NCBI GenBank assembly: GCA_012932295.1
Contig: JAAONU010000001.1
Span: 26,636,550 to 26,700,549 of the forward strand
From: Cyclina sinensis
Lineage: Eukaryota; Mollusca; Bivalvia; Venerida; Veneridae
DNA: 64,000 nt
Reading direction: 5' to 3'
Of the stretch, positions 12,384-24,156 are shown one piece after another; within the stretch, counting starts at the first letter, position 1, and every line of letters begins with the position of its first letter. Position numbers and translations under genes: made by a program. The notes under the pieces are model-generated. The model ran no database searches, was not told the DNA's origin, and was given only the letters and a program-made list of their open reading frames with translations.

Positions 12384-12943
12384 ACCCAAACGGGGAACGG
12401 ACAATAGCCCACTGGGACAATAGCCCACTAGGACAATAGCCCACTGGACAATATCCCACTGGACAATAGCCCACTGCTAAATTTCAGGGAGGACAAGAGC
12501 CCACTTCTAATCAGAAAGGGTGCAGGTGTAATAAACTTATAATATAGATGTTTAATTGTTTTAATATTCACATCTATATATTTCATATATAAAGTCAATC
12601 CTTTTCTGCATCAATTTTCATGTTCAATTATACAATGTGTTTTTACTCATTTATACCCTGTGTCTACCAAATAAAACGTGAGTGAAAAGTATAGAGCTGG
12701 TAAAAAAATCCATTGGATCTGGATCTGCTGTAAATTGTTCAAACAGAAATGTCAGAATTAAAAAAAGTCTTCACTGTTGACTTATGAATACTTATATTTT
12801 AAACACATTACATGTTCAATTTCTTAATTAAATGCATAATTATGCAAATAAGTGGGCTATTATCCTAGTGGGCCATTGTCCCAGTAGGCTATTGTCCAGT
12901 GGGCTATTGTCCTAGTGGGCTATTGTCCTACACTCACCCAAAC
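12384..12943. mobile_element. TIR element with tandem subterminal repeats and 8-bp duplication, copy 1
   Basis: The element (12392-12935, 544 bp) is flanked by exact ACCCAAAC on both sides (12384-12391 and 12936-12943). Its left arm holds about five tandem units of GGACAATAGCCCACT, and its right arm holds the inverted form AGTGGGCTATTGTCC in tandem. The AT-rich middle ('ccctgtgtctaccaaataaa', 'ggatctggatctgctg') recurs at 27.8-28.0 kb, identifying a second copy. It is non-coding. The 8-bp duplication suggests hAT-type mobilisation. Confidence 0.8.
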
Positions 12944-13018
12944 ACACACTCTTTGATAATCAAAGTTAAAGTCATTAGGTACCTGCTCAAGATAAATAAA
13001 TATTCTGATCCAACAACT

Positions 13019-13110
13019 TTTTTAGCTCACCTAAGCATGTAGTTCCGAAGTAGAGCTACTGTGTTAGCTTGTCATTTCTTGCATGTCAACATATTGATAT
13101 ACACCAGAGA
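13019..13110 (+). mobile_element. Solo 5' end of a family F element
   Basis: A T-run followed by AGCTCACCTAAGCATGTAG, with a second arm near GAGCTACTGTGTTAGCTTG, matches the F start in diverged form. Nothing like the F monomers or 3' end follows directly. Confidence 0.45.
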
Positions 13111-14371
13111 CTTCATTGTAATCTACTGAAAGTGCATTTTTAAGGAGACTTTTTTAATTTTAAGGTAGTTAGAAAACCAGGTTTGCTCACTTACTATATG
13201 ATCTTTCTGTATGCTCATAGTGATAAATCTATTAAATGAATTTGTAACTTGGTCACAGTCTGATAAGAAATATTCATCTTTAAAATAGATAAAAGAAAAT
13301 TCTTGGTGGACAAATAGATAAGAAATATTCTGCTCTCACTGCAAGGCAGGGTCATATTGGAGGTGATCAGTAGGTGGCCATCTTTACACTCTTGTATGAA
13401 AATCATTTTAAGGTTTGATGTCTATGTCATAATGTTTAATTGTCTGTAACATCAGTGATGACTTTCCTTACCTGCCTTGAGGACTTAATGTTGCATTGCA
13501 CTAGATAACATGACAGTTTCAGATTTGTAAAATCACCCTGACAGTTTAAATTTTAGATCTAGATTTTATTCTTCCATGAATTCGATATTTGTTTATAACC
13601 TTCACAATGTAGAGTATGAAAATCTACAAAATATCCAATATTTAACTGTTCTGCTTGGTTACACACTAGATCCTTTCAAGGCCTTGTAAAGTTCTTTTTT
13701 TTCAAAGTCATGATGAAATGTTTTGATTATTGCTATCTTTGTAGCCCAGATTAAGTCTGGAACTATTGTACTTGTACAAATAATTGTGTAAGTACCGACA
13801 TTATAAATATTATTTATTTTGAAATACTACATGTATAATGATAAGAGAGTTAAAGGTAAAACTTAAAGCTCTCTAATGGGTTTTTGTTGTTTTGTCAATA
13901 CCATATGCTGTAAGTGTTTGTGTCTTGAATAAGATATTATTTAACTGAATATGTAAGAAATGACATACATGTAATATTACGTAAAGTCTATATTTATAAC
14001 AAGTATCTCTTGTTAAGTTTTCTGTTATAGTTTTAGATAAAAAGAAAAACATTACTTATTGAAGCAAGCAATTTCTATCACATGAAAACAAAATGTGTAG
14101 AGATTTACATGATATTAGTAACATTTGTTGTTTACTGTTTAACAGGCACGTATGAGAAATAACACAAAACACACCAATGAAAGAACAGCTTTAGTCGTGG
14201 TTGGGTATAATTATTATGTAAGGAAGGTGTAAAACTGTTTATATTTGATATTTAAAAGCTTAGAGTACTGTATTCTAGGATTTAAACCAACATGTGTAAA
14301 ATTATGAAAAATAGGTGTGTATCTTGATTATAGGAAATAGTAATTTTAGAAGTCTATACAGATATTTTGCA
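13111..14371. other. Unique AT-rich non-coding DNA
   Basis: No open frame with recognisable homology, no tandem repeat and no terminal inverted repeat was found. Confidence 0.4.
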
Positions 14372-15025
14372 AGCTCACCTGAATCTAATGTGCTCATGGT
14401 GAGCTTTTGTGACCAACCTGTGTCTAAACAACATCTTCTCTAAAACCACTGGGCCAAATTAATTGAAACTTTTTCTTGGAAGTTCATTGCATAAAGCTAT
14501 ACCAAAGTTGTTAAAAATATTCAGTTCTATGCAGAACTCTTGTTGCTTTGGCAACAAATGAGAAAAAACTTAAAGAACTTTTTTGTCCAGAACCACAAGT
14601 CATAGATCTTAGATATTCAATTTGTACCATTGTCTAGTAAATCTTTACCAAAACTGTTAAAATTTTGGCCCCCTTAGTCAAAATTGGCCCTGCCCCAGGG
14701 ATCACGTTTTATTTAGACTTGTAAAATTTCAAAAATTTTCTTGTCTGAAACCACAATGCCTAGACCTGAGATATTTTCCATGGAGCATTATATCTAGAGC
14801 TCCAATATCAAATTTGTTCAAATTACGCCAATGGAATCATGTAAAATCTTGCTCTAGACCTTAAATATTTGGTATAAAGCATTGTATAGTTAACCTCTAC
14901 AAAGATTATTCAAATTATGTCCCTGGGGTCAAAATTGACATCAACAAAAAAGGGGGTTCCAGAGTTATGGCACCTTAGCAATGGGATGCAGGTGAAGGAT
15001 TAAGGGCCATCATAGCCCTCTTGTT
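14372..15025 (+). mobile_element. Family F hairpin-ended repeat, complete but diverged
   Basis: The 5' end AGCTCACCTGAATC...GGTGAGCTTTTGTGACC is followed by the conserved leader ('ctctaaaaccactgggccaaatt'), about three F monomers, then a diverged end with GGGCCATCATAGCCC and CTCTTGTT. No coding capacity. Confidence 0.75.
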
Positions 15026-15896
15026 GATTTAGTCTTAATGGAAGTTGCTCAGAATGTTTGCTTTGATGATATCTCGGTCAAGTTCAAAACCAGGTCATGT
15101 AGGATCAGAAACTAGGTCACCAGGCCAATCATAGGAAAACCTTGTTAAACTCTGGAGACAATAGTTTTCATCAAGTCTTAATGAAAGTTGCTCATAATAT
15201 TTGCCTTGATGATATCTGGGTCAAGTTCAAAACTGGGTCATGTTGGATCAAAAATTAGGTCACCAGAAAAACTGAATAGCCTTAACAGAGGATTCAAACT
15301 AGAGCCCTGTTACACCTAAACAACCTGTATCACCTGGAAAAAAATACACTGGGGCTACATGTAACAAGATATGAAAGACAGATTAAAATGAAAATAACTG
15401 ATTCTATATGACAGATATATAAGAAACACTGTGAAATAATGAGCTGTTGATTATGTTATCAGGACAATTAGTTAGTTGGTGCTAGATTTATTTTGATAAC
15501 ATTTCTTATTTGATAACAGTCCCATTATTCTCACCTTTAATGTAATTTCTGTATCTGCAACATGTGAATTTTTATCATAAGTATTCCAGTCATTTACTGG
15601 GTATGAGAACAAGGTTTTAAAAGTAGTGTGGAAATTCATTCATAAATAAATTGACTTTAGGTCATAATAAATTCATGGGTAAATGAACATAATAAATTGC
15701 ATAACCTATTGCTCTAAATAAAGGATTACTTATTTGCAAAATAGACACTACAGTCTGAGCCTCATATAGATACTTGCCTCTCTGATAGCATAGGGAATTT
15801 AACCAAACTTAGTTGTTTTTTTCTTCATTTTTGGATGAAAATGGGGGCAAGGGAGTACTCTGGTGAGTGATACAGGGCCATCATGACCCTCTTGTA
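15026..15896 (+). mobile_element. Family F' repeat (3' part) abutting the previous copy
   Basis: It begins directly after the preceding CTCTTGTT. Its monomers are a different kind ('gatgatatctgggtcaagttcaaaactgggtcatgttggatcaaaaa'), shared with the 54.8-kb copy. It ends with ACTCTGGTGAGTGATAC, GGGCCATCATGACCC and CTCTTGTA. There is no 5' hairpin, so it may be a truncated host that the 14.4-kb copy interrupted or replaced. Confidence 0.6.
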
Positions 15897-16061
15897 TTCA
15901 AATTTGGTATAAGTTGTGTATCTTTTAAAAACATGAAGAAGTCAGAACTGAGGGCAAAAAGGAAACAAAAAACAACCCAGAAAATGCCTTGATAACCTAT
16001 GTATTAATGAGATGTATTTTGAAATAACTAAAATAAACTGATACATTTACAGCATTCTATA

Positions 16062-17576
16062 CTCAAGGGATAAAGAAACGCAGGGTAAACTTTGAAGATG
16101 ATTTTAGGTAAGACGTCGAGTATAATGTTCAATATTTTTAAGTAAAAATGAAGATTAATCCATATAGAACAAACTGCAAAATCAATGATTTGTATCTGGT
16201 TAGTGATTTAAAAATAATTGAAGGGAAAGAGTAATTGAAAGAGACCTCTGCAATCTGAAATCAAATTGGACTGATTGTGGGAACTGGCTAGTCAATATCA
16301 GTTATGTCCCCATTTGCTCTCTCCGTAGCCCTGATTCTCCTAGGCATGGAGTTCATGAGTGAGTTTATCCTCCTTATTGGGATGTTGGCCCACTCTTCCA
16401 AGAGGGCCGATCTCAGTTGGGCAAGAGTAACAGGTGGAGGTTGGCGTCTTCGAACCTGTCTATCCAGTTGGTCCCACAAATGCTCAATAGGGGATAGGTT
16501 GGGGCTGTATGGTGGCCAATCCCTTGGGTGGATATTGTTGTTAGGGAAAAAGTTGTGACAGATCCTCACTACATGGGGCCGAGCATTATCCTGCTGGAAT
16601 GTGAGGTTGTTTTGCTGCAACAAGGGGTCAGAGGATCTCATCTCTATACATTGTGGCAGTTAAATTAACTACTACCACAACTAGTTGTGATTTTACTCCA
16701 TGTGAGATTCCTCCCCACACCATAACTGATCCACCCCCAAACCTATCCCGCTCTACAAAGCAACAGTCAACAAAATGTTCTGCATGATGTCTGTATACAT
16801 GATGTCGACCGTCTGCTCTTAACAGGGTGAAACCGGGACTCATCAGTAAACAAGATCTGCCTCCTCTGCCTCAGTGGGAATATTCTGTGGGCATGTGCTG
16901 GCAACTAGCAGCGGTAAGGGGCAGACCTATGTATGGGTAACGTGCCTGCAGACCAACCTCCCGCAATCGTTTCCTTACAGTTTTAGCATGGATAGGATGG
17001 TTATGAGAACCTATGGTATAAAAGGCAGATTCAGTGGCAGTTAGGTGACGATTGCGCAAATGCGTGAGATGAATAAACCTGTCCTGACATTGTGCAACTA
17101 CATGCGGATGCCCAGACCTAGGTCTGTCAGCGACCCACCCAGTTTCCCATAGACGTCTAACAAGAAGTTCTATAGTGCAAACAGGGCACCAAAATGTCTG
17201 GCAACCTGTATTTGCCATTGACCTTGGATTATCATTGCAACGACCTGACCACTCTGAACTTTTGTCACCCATGCCATTGTGTTTAATGCTATAAAAAGTA
17301 ATCAAAATATGAAAATGATGTGTCTTTATGAAGACTACCTAGTGGTATGACAAGCTGTGTAACTCAATGTCACAACAATGCTGTGCACAAGTTTTTCCCA
17401 TTTCATGTTTTCCCCGACAGACGTTGTTACACAATCCTGTTATGCAACATTTGATAAAGGACTTTCTGCACTGTAACCTAGAGAGTTGCTTGACCTATTT
17501 CCATTGTTTTTGAACAACACTTTTGCAAGATATTGCAAATAATGTTACCCTTCATAAATTTTCTTTATCCCTTGAG
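16062..17576 (-). mobile_element. Tc1/mariner-type DNA transposon, inactivated
   Basis: The 1515-bp element has perfect 17-bp inverted termini: CTCAAGGGATAAAGAAA (16062-16078) and its reverse complement (17560-17576). A TA dinucleotide flanks each side (16060-16061 and 17577-17578), the expected target duplication. The interior carries one transposase gene on the minus strand, broken by frame changes. The length fits a complete Tc1-like copy with short TIRs. Confidence 0.93.
16288..17305 (-). pseudogene. Tc1-like DD34E transposase pseudogene
   Basis: Three overlapping pieces together cover a Tc1-family transposase, which binds its TIRs and catalyses cut-and-paste transposition at TA sites. 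17305-16871 covers the N-terminal helix-turn-helix region (RPRSGHP, then HLRNRHLTATESA). Around 16850-16833 a second frame shows FTDESRF, holding the first catalytic Asp. 16843-16628 shows GGSVMVWGGIS. 16641-16288 shows FQQDNARPH (second Asp) and SPIEHLWD (Glu); 34 residues separate that Asp and Glu, the DD34E signature. The pieces lie in three frames, with an in-frame stop just upstream of 16868, so no full-length protein can be made. Confidence 0.92.
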
Positions 17577-17578
17577 TA

Positions 17579-18326
17579 TATGTTACAACATTATTGATTC
17601 TTTGAATGATATTGTTAAGATCCTCTGAATGATATTATTAAGGTAATTTCAAAATACTGAAATCCTTGAATGAAATGGTAACAAGATATAAGTACCAAAA
17701 CAACATTTCGTAATATCTGGAATCACTATTGCGCAAGGCTAAAGATTGAGTCATTGCTCAAGGTACTTAGGGTTTTTAGTAAACATACAGTTTTGGACTT
17801 AATAAGTGTGCATTTAGCTTTCTGAGAAAGATTGGTATAGTCTGATATATATTTTTAAAAAATACATACACTTTTCAAATGAAATATTGATCAAAGGTAT
17901 AGTAAACAAAATTTGATAATAAATCTTTATCATTTTTTTTGTCATTATGACAAGAGGAATATTTGATCTGGTTAAAGCAGGAATAGACAGGTGAGTTAAG
18001 CAAAACCTGCAGATTTAAATGTTCTGCCTTCAAAGAATGACAATTTCTGTATCTGTGAAAGAAATTTTGCATGCTTAATTGGCTGAAGTAAAATTTTTGC
18101 TCAGGTGGTCATGTCACTAATGCTCGCATTTGAAAGGTTTAGCATAAGATCTTGCATTTGTTCTTTTTTTTTGTTCTGTATCAATGAAGATATTTTAGAT
18201 ATTTTTGAAGTTCTATGTTGCACTTGTACAGAACAATATATAGCCTTTATGTAGGTATTTGTCATGTTTCCTTAAACCTAAGGTCAAGGTCTTACCACTA
18301 TTGATTTAATGCATAGTACCATGTAT
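17579..18326. other. Non-coding, no feature recognised
   Basis: AT-rich. A small local duplication ('gaatgatattgttaagat / gaatgatattattaaggt', 17604-17646) is the only structure seen. Confidence 0.4.
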
Positions 18327-18616
18327 CTATCTATCTGAGTTTATTTATTGTCCCTACCGGTTGCCCATATGACTGACGCCCCCTGAAGATATTAGTATTT
18401 TATGTTGTGGGGGTAGTGCAAGATACAGAAGGCATCCCATTCCAGAGACACCCCTGGTTCTTTTGCATGGTCAGTGTACAGCACTGATACATCGAACCTT
18501 GGTTTAACGTCTCATCTGAAAGACAATTAGTAATGTTAGTGGAGGAGCAGGGGATCATCTCGGGACCCCTGTGTTACCAGTCCAGCGTGTTACCACTGGA
18601 CCACCGATCCACTCCA
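18327..18616 (-). mobile_element. tRNA-derived SINE, family A, copy in reverse orientation
   Basis: Read on the minus strand, the head starts near GGAGTGGATCGGTGGTCCAG with the A-box region TGGTCCAGTGGTAACACGC. The family phrase CAGATGAGACGTTAAACCAA follows, and the element ends with GGGCAACCGGTAGGGAC, AATAAATAAA and a short (GATA)n tail. It is longer than the 1.6-kb copy because it keeps a segment between TATCTTG and GGGCAACC. Confidence 0.8.
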
Positions 18617-21315
18617 ATAATGCATAGCACTGATTACATATTCCTTTTAAATGGCAAGGTCACACTTCAGCTCTGTCTATATACAATTTGTTTTCATGAC
18701 AGCTCATAAACCATTGTTTTCATGCAAACTGCAAACTTAGTATACTTTTGATTGTGCACATGTGTTGGCAAGCAAAAATGTTACTGTTGTTGTGTGCAGA
18801 TATACAGAAAAAAATATGTATTTTTCAGTGGAAAAACATTTTGGGTACTCCTGCTTAAGCAATTCCATTGACTCTGATACTGATATAATGCAGAAGTAAC
18901 ATTAAGATCTGAAAGTGTATCAGTGATGAAAAATAGGTCAATTTTTCCCCCACAAATTTCTGACAATCAGGTATTATCTTCAAACTCACTGAATTATATT
19001 CCCTTCCCCTTGGTTGCTGTAGTCTCTGGACCAGCCTCCAGTTGAAAGTTTGATGCGGAAGTGTTGTATCTATGTTTATGTAGAGAAGGGTATACAGCAG
19101 TAGAGAATTGCTCTTGTGAATTGCTAATAATTGTGATTTACCTATAAATAACAACAGGGAGGAAAGTCCTATGAAAGCATGTAGCTACTTCGGTAGAATA
19201 ACAAACTAACATACTAAGTGAATGAGCTAGTAAGTGTAACATAGGTTTCTCATTTATCTTGGCCACTTTGTTTCCCAGGAGAATAAATGATTATAAAATG
19301 TGTAAGTTCAGTGAACATGATCGTGTATAATTGTGTATGTGGAGCTTTATAAAAATATTTTACGTCCAAACAGTTATTTTAAACATGAACAGGAATGATG
19401 ACATTAGGATATCTTTTCCTATTCACCGAGATGTTCTAAGTGTGTTTTCCTGTACAAAAGGAAGATATATACCAGCAGACATTTTGTTGAATTTCCACAT
19501 TGAAATTTAATTGTTCATTTGCCATAAAATTGGCAGGTTTGGAATAAATAACATATTAAACGAGGTAGGTAAACAAACCTATTTATGAGTATTGAATAAA
19601 TAGCTTGTATTTTGCTCTGTTTTTATGTGCAATAGATAAAATAGATATTATCTTGAAATACGACATTTGTAGTGTATTACAGCTGTGTGCGCAGATGAGA
19701 AATGTAAATTTAATTGAGTTTTATTTGATTGAAAGAGCTTTGAAATTTGTTGCTAAAAAACCTACAGAGTGTGGATGTTTCTGGTTGTGTTATTGGCAGT
19801 GTAAGTTTGTATTGTCATGTCTTCGGATATATTAACGAAAATTCCTCTTACTTCCTGGTGAAATAGTTTTGATGTGAAGTTGAAAAAAAAAATGATCTGT
19901 GGATTAATTTCTGTATGCATTCCAAATATATTCAAATAATTCAACATTTTATCTTGCTATGATGATTAAGATTAGATTATTCAGCTAACAAGCAATTACA
20001 CTGAAGATAAGCAAGTGGTTATATATTAAAACAGAGCAGTTTCTTGCACTTCCTTCTTGCGTACATGTATTTCATATGTTAGGCTGGAATTGAGGCTGAC
20101 AGTTTTATGTAGTGAGGGCTAGTGTAAAATTCAGAGAGGCTGAGAGAATTGCTTTACCAGACATACATGGAACTTACCATAATTTCAAAGAACCAAGTAA
20201 GTTTTGATGAATTATACTTAGTATTCTGGAAGTCTTTGGAATGTTTTTAAAACTGGTTATAGGAAATTCATTGTGATCAGTATTTTTAATTACATTAATT
20301 AGTTCAAGGGTATATTTAAGTATATATGGTAGTTCAAGGGGTATGAGATAGAAATTATAGCTCAAGAGGTATCACATATAAGGCAAGTCAAGGAATATAA
20401 CATACATATAATGTGTGGTAGTTCAAAAGCGGTCAGCATTTTTGTGATATTTCACAGGAACAGGTCAAGAATTGGAAAAAGATCTTTTAACTAAACATTA
20501 AACTTTTCTTTGATTTGAATAAATAAGGAATTGTTTTTCTCAGTAGCCAGGATACTTATGCCTGGTTCCTCAAATAGGTCTATTATTCAAAAGCCCAGCT
20601 AGACTGAGAGGAGGGTCATAGGTCATATTTATCTTTCAGCACAAGTTAAACAGTCACACAGTGGAAGATATGGATTGTTTTCAGAGCAATATAAATTCTA
20701 TTTTGAGTAGTGTCTGGAAGTAATTTAGTATACTGAGTTATTGAACAGGTAACCTTACAGTCAAACACAAACAAATAAGAATGAGATAGAGAATGATTAG
20801 GCAGGACCTAGTGAATTTACCTCGTAATGATTTAGTTGACAAAAGCTTCCATTATTTGCAAAGGCCACATGATATACTTGATTCTGTTCTTGATTCACTG
20901 AATGAAACACTTCCATCCCTTATCCGATTAATGTATAAATTTTGACCTTAAATAAACTGATTAAAATTGCTGATATTGCAATGTGTTTTGCAGTTGTTCT
21001 TAGTGGCTGTCTGCTTAACTCAGCCAAAGCACAGTCATTAATTTCTTACACTAAAACATTTTATGACCAAAAATTATTTCTGTCACCCAGCAGGGAATCT
21101 TGTTTGATATTTTCCTCAGTATTGTGTCTTTGTCTGTAATGTTGCAATAACATTACTTTTTCAATAATTCCTTCTGCTGTTAGTCTTTAACAAAACAGTG
21201 ATTCGAATATTCTAGAATTGAGGGTCTGTTCTCCCATACGACACGGTAATGAACAGCAGTTATTCTGTTTTAAGGTAAAGGACCATAATAATGATTAGTG
21301 TTGTATGCTTTTTTT
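18617..21315. other. Unique AT-rich non-coding DNA
   Basis: Short reading frames in this stretch show no recognisable domain and have AT-driven composition. Direct short repeats such as 'tagttcaagggtata / tagttcaaggggtatg' occur at 20300-20345. No gene can be supported. Confidence 0.4.
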
Positions 21316-22459
21316 ACCTCACCTGAGCATAATATTATGCTCTGTTTCCTTTGTCTGTCTGTCATCTGTTCACATCCACATTGTTAACATTCTACTAAAG
21401 GTTGTATATAACGCCCAGTCATTCTGAAAATAAGTTGGAATCTTTACTTTGACTAGTAGATTTCAGTTCATTAGGTCATAGGTCAAGGTCACAGTGACCT
21501 AGAAAAGCAAAACGGTTCCTGATCAATAACTATAGAACACTTGGTCCCAGATTCTTCAAACATAGTGTGAAGGTTGGACATGATCAGTAGATGACCCCTA
21601 GTTCTGTCAGATCATCAGGTCAAAGGTCAAGTTTTTAGTGACTTTGGATAGCAAAATGGTTTCTGATCAATAAATATACAATCCTTGGTCCCAGGTTGTT
21701 CAAACTTAGGTTGGTCATGACCAATAAATGACCCCTATATTTTATCAGGTGACTGTGACCTTGAAAAGCAAAATGGTTTCTGAACAATAACTAAAGAACC
21801 CTTGGTCCCAGGTTCCTCAAACTTAGTGTGCAGTTGGCCATGGCCAGAAGATGATTCCTATAGCTTTTTAGGTCACTAGGTCAAAGGTCAGGTCACAGTG
21901 ACCTTGTATGGCAAAATGGTTTCTGATCATATACTATAGAATGCTTGGGCCCAGCTCCACAAAACTTCATAGGTAGGTTGGTCATGACAATTAGATGACC
22001 CTGTTCTTTTTAGGGTCATTAGGTCAAAGGTCAAGGTCACAGTAACCTCGAAAAGCAAAACAGTTTCTGCTAAATATTAAGGGAATCCTTGGGCCCAGGT
22101 TTGTCAGAGTATCTAGGTTTGTCATGACCAGTAGATGATAACTATCATTTTTCAAGTCATTGGGTCAAAGGTCAAGGGTCTCATTGATCTTGAAAAGCAA
22201 AATGGTTTAAGATGAGTAACTGTAGAATGCTTGGGTCCATGTTCCTCAAACTTGGTATTAATTGTTGATGACTTATAGATGAACCCTTTAGTTTTTCAGG
22301 TCACCAGCTAAAAGGCCAAGGTGACACAGTGCCCTTGAATAGCAAAATTTTTTCCAATCAATAACTATAGAACTCTTGGTTCCGGCTCCTCAAAAATTCA
22401 TGGCTGCCTCTAGGGATAAGGCGCTAGGGTGGACATATATGTTTAACAAACTTCTCTTA
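21316..22459 (+). mobile_element. Family I tandem-monomer element with F-like 5' hairpin
   Basis: The start ACCTCACCTGAGCATAATATTATGCTC forms a hairpin and is followed by a CTGTCTGTC tract. About six monomers of roughly 140-160 bp follow ('gcaaaatggtttctgatcaataa', 'cccaggttcctcaaactta', 'ggttggtcatgaccagtagatga'). Several contain AGGTCAAAGGTCA and AGGTCACAGTGACCT. The end 'catggctgcctctagggataagg' through TTCTCTTAT matches the 59.7-kb copy. Confidence 0.75.
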
Positions 22460-23072
22460 TTAGAAAGTGGATTAACGTCATACTTGGACACAACACCCTT
22501 TTGGACAAAACCTTCCCTCTGACCTATATCTATTTGACCTTGACCCCTGAATGATCTTCACCTTGATGATCAAATTGTCCAAAAACTTTAACATTGGCCA
22601 TAACTTCCTTATTAGTTAGTGGATTTACTTCATAGTCAAACACAACACCCATTTGTACAAGACTTCCCACTGACCTATATTTATTTGACCTTGACTCCTG
22701 AATGACATTCACCTTGAAGATCAATTGTACAAAACTTTAACATTAACAATTATACTTCCTTATTAGTAAGTGGATTTACGTCATACTTGGACACAACCTT
22801 TGGACAAGACTTTCCTACTGATCTTTATTTATTTGACTTTGACCTCTTAATGACCTTCACCTTGAAGATCCAATTGTCCAAAAACTCTATCATTGGCCAT
22901 AACTTCCTTATTAATAAGTGGATATAATTCCTACTTGGACACAACACCCCATTGGTCAAGACCTTCTCATTGACCTATATTTATTTGACCTTGATCCCTG
23001 AATGACTGGTCCTCAGCTCAAAGGTCAAAGCATCAATTTGGGGGCATTGTCATCTTACAGTGACAGTTTTGT
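22460..23072 (+). repeat. Family H tandem monomers (about 170 bp), with H 3' end
   Basis: Three to four monomers contain 'taagtggatttacgtcatacttggacacaac', 'tgacctatatttatttgaccttgacccctgaatga' and 'aactttaacattggccataacttcctta'. The block ends with GGGGGCATTGTCATCTTACA and GTGACAGTTTTGTT, the same 3' end as the H copy at 38.2-38.6 kb. It has no H 5' end and directly follows family I sequence. Confidence 0.75.
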
Positions 23073-23440
23073 TCAAATTATGCTCCTAGTTGACCTTTAC
23101 AAAGTTCATTCAAAATATTACCTGAAGGTCAAAATGCTCCACCGATGGTCCTTGTTTTATATTGGGTTGTGTAGTAAAAACTATGTCGGAAACTATGATC
23201 TAGAGCTTAGATATTTGCATAGATATTTTGTATATAGCATTGTCTAGTGGATATGTAATAAGGTTCTTCAGGTTACAAAATGTATGTCCCTTGGGTCAAA
23301 ATTGGCAGAGTGCCAGGTTTCCTATTTGTATAAAATGTAAGATCTTTGAAAACCTTCAGTTCAGAAACTGTAATTTTACTTCTGATGTTTGCTCAACAAT
23401 ACACCCACAACCAAAGTACTAACATTAGAGAACCAGGCCA
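23073..23440 (+). repeat. Family F monomer fragment
   Basis: Phrases 'tgttcaaattatgctcctag', 'agagcttagatatttgcatag' and 'cattgtctagtggatatg' match F monomers, without 5' or 3' ends. It sits between H monomers and the next F element, so the region is a mosaic. Confidence 0.55.
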
Positions 23441-23526
23441 ACATAGTTTTTATATGTTTCTAAAATCCTTTTTCTTCATGCACATCATTCTGTGAACCAC
23501 AAAGGGCAGGCTGTTGCACACTTTTT

Positions 23527-24156
23527 GCTCACCTGGGCACTGTGTTCACTGTTAGCTTTTGTGATTTGTCCACTGTCCGTCTGTACATTTTGCACCGTGG
23601 GATGTCAACATTTTCTTTAAATGACATCTTCTCCTAAACTTGTGGGTCAAATGTGATGAAACTTGCCAGGGATATTCCTTGCATGAAACTCTTCCAAATT
23701 TGTTCAAAGAATTCCCTTCCATGCAGAGCTGTGGTTGCTATGGTAACAGAAAAGAAAAACTTTGAAAATCTTCTTGTCTGAAACCACAAGGCCTAGAGCT
23801 AATATATTTTGCATACAGGTTCAGCTAGAGGTCCTGTACCAAGATTGTACAAATTATGCCCCTGGAGTCATTTACATAGGCTTATATAGGAAAGACTTAA
23901 AAACTCTTCTTGTCTGAAACTGTATACCCTAGGTATTTTAGCTAAGATATTTTGTATGTTGCATTATGTAGTGGATACATACCAAACCCCTGGGGATAAA
24001 ATTGGCCCTACCCAGGGTTCTTTTTATATAAAATATGAGGTCTTTCAAAATCTTTAATTCAGAACCTGTTATTTTGTTTCTGATGTTTGCTCAACAGCTG
24101 ACGCACAGCCAAAATAATCAGGTGAGTGACCCAGGGCCATCATGGCCCACTTGTTG
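23527..24156 (+). mobile_element. Family F hairpin-ended repeat
   Basis: Starts TTTTTGCTCACCTGGGCAC with leader, has about three monomers and ends ATCAGGTGAGTGACCC, GGGCCATCATGGCCC and ACTTGTT. Both ends are recognisable, so this is a complete short copy. Confidence 0.8.

Noticed and set aside
14372..15025. A protein-coding role for the dispersed F repeats because parts are highly conserved
   Set aside because: Conserved monomers contain stops in all frames across copies, and similarity is at the DNA level including hairpins, which fits a non-autonomous repeat.
16304..16558. + strand frame opposite the mariner transposase
   Set aside because: It is the antisense shadow of the transposase piece at 16288-16641, which has clear DDE motifs.
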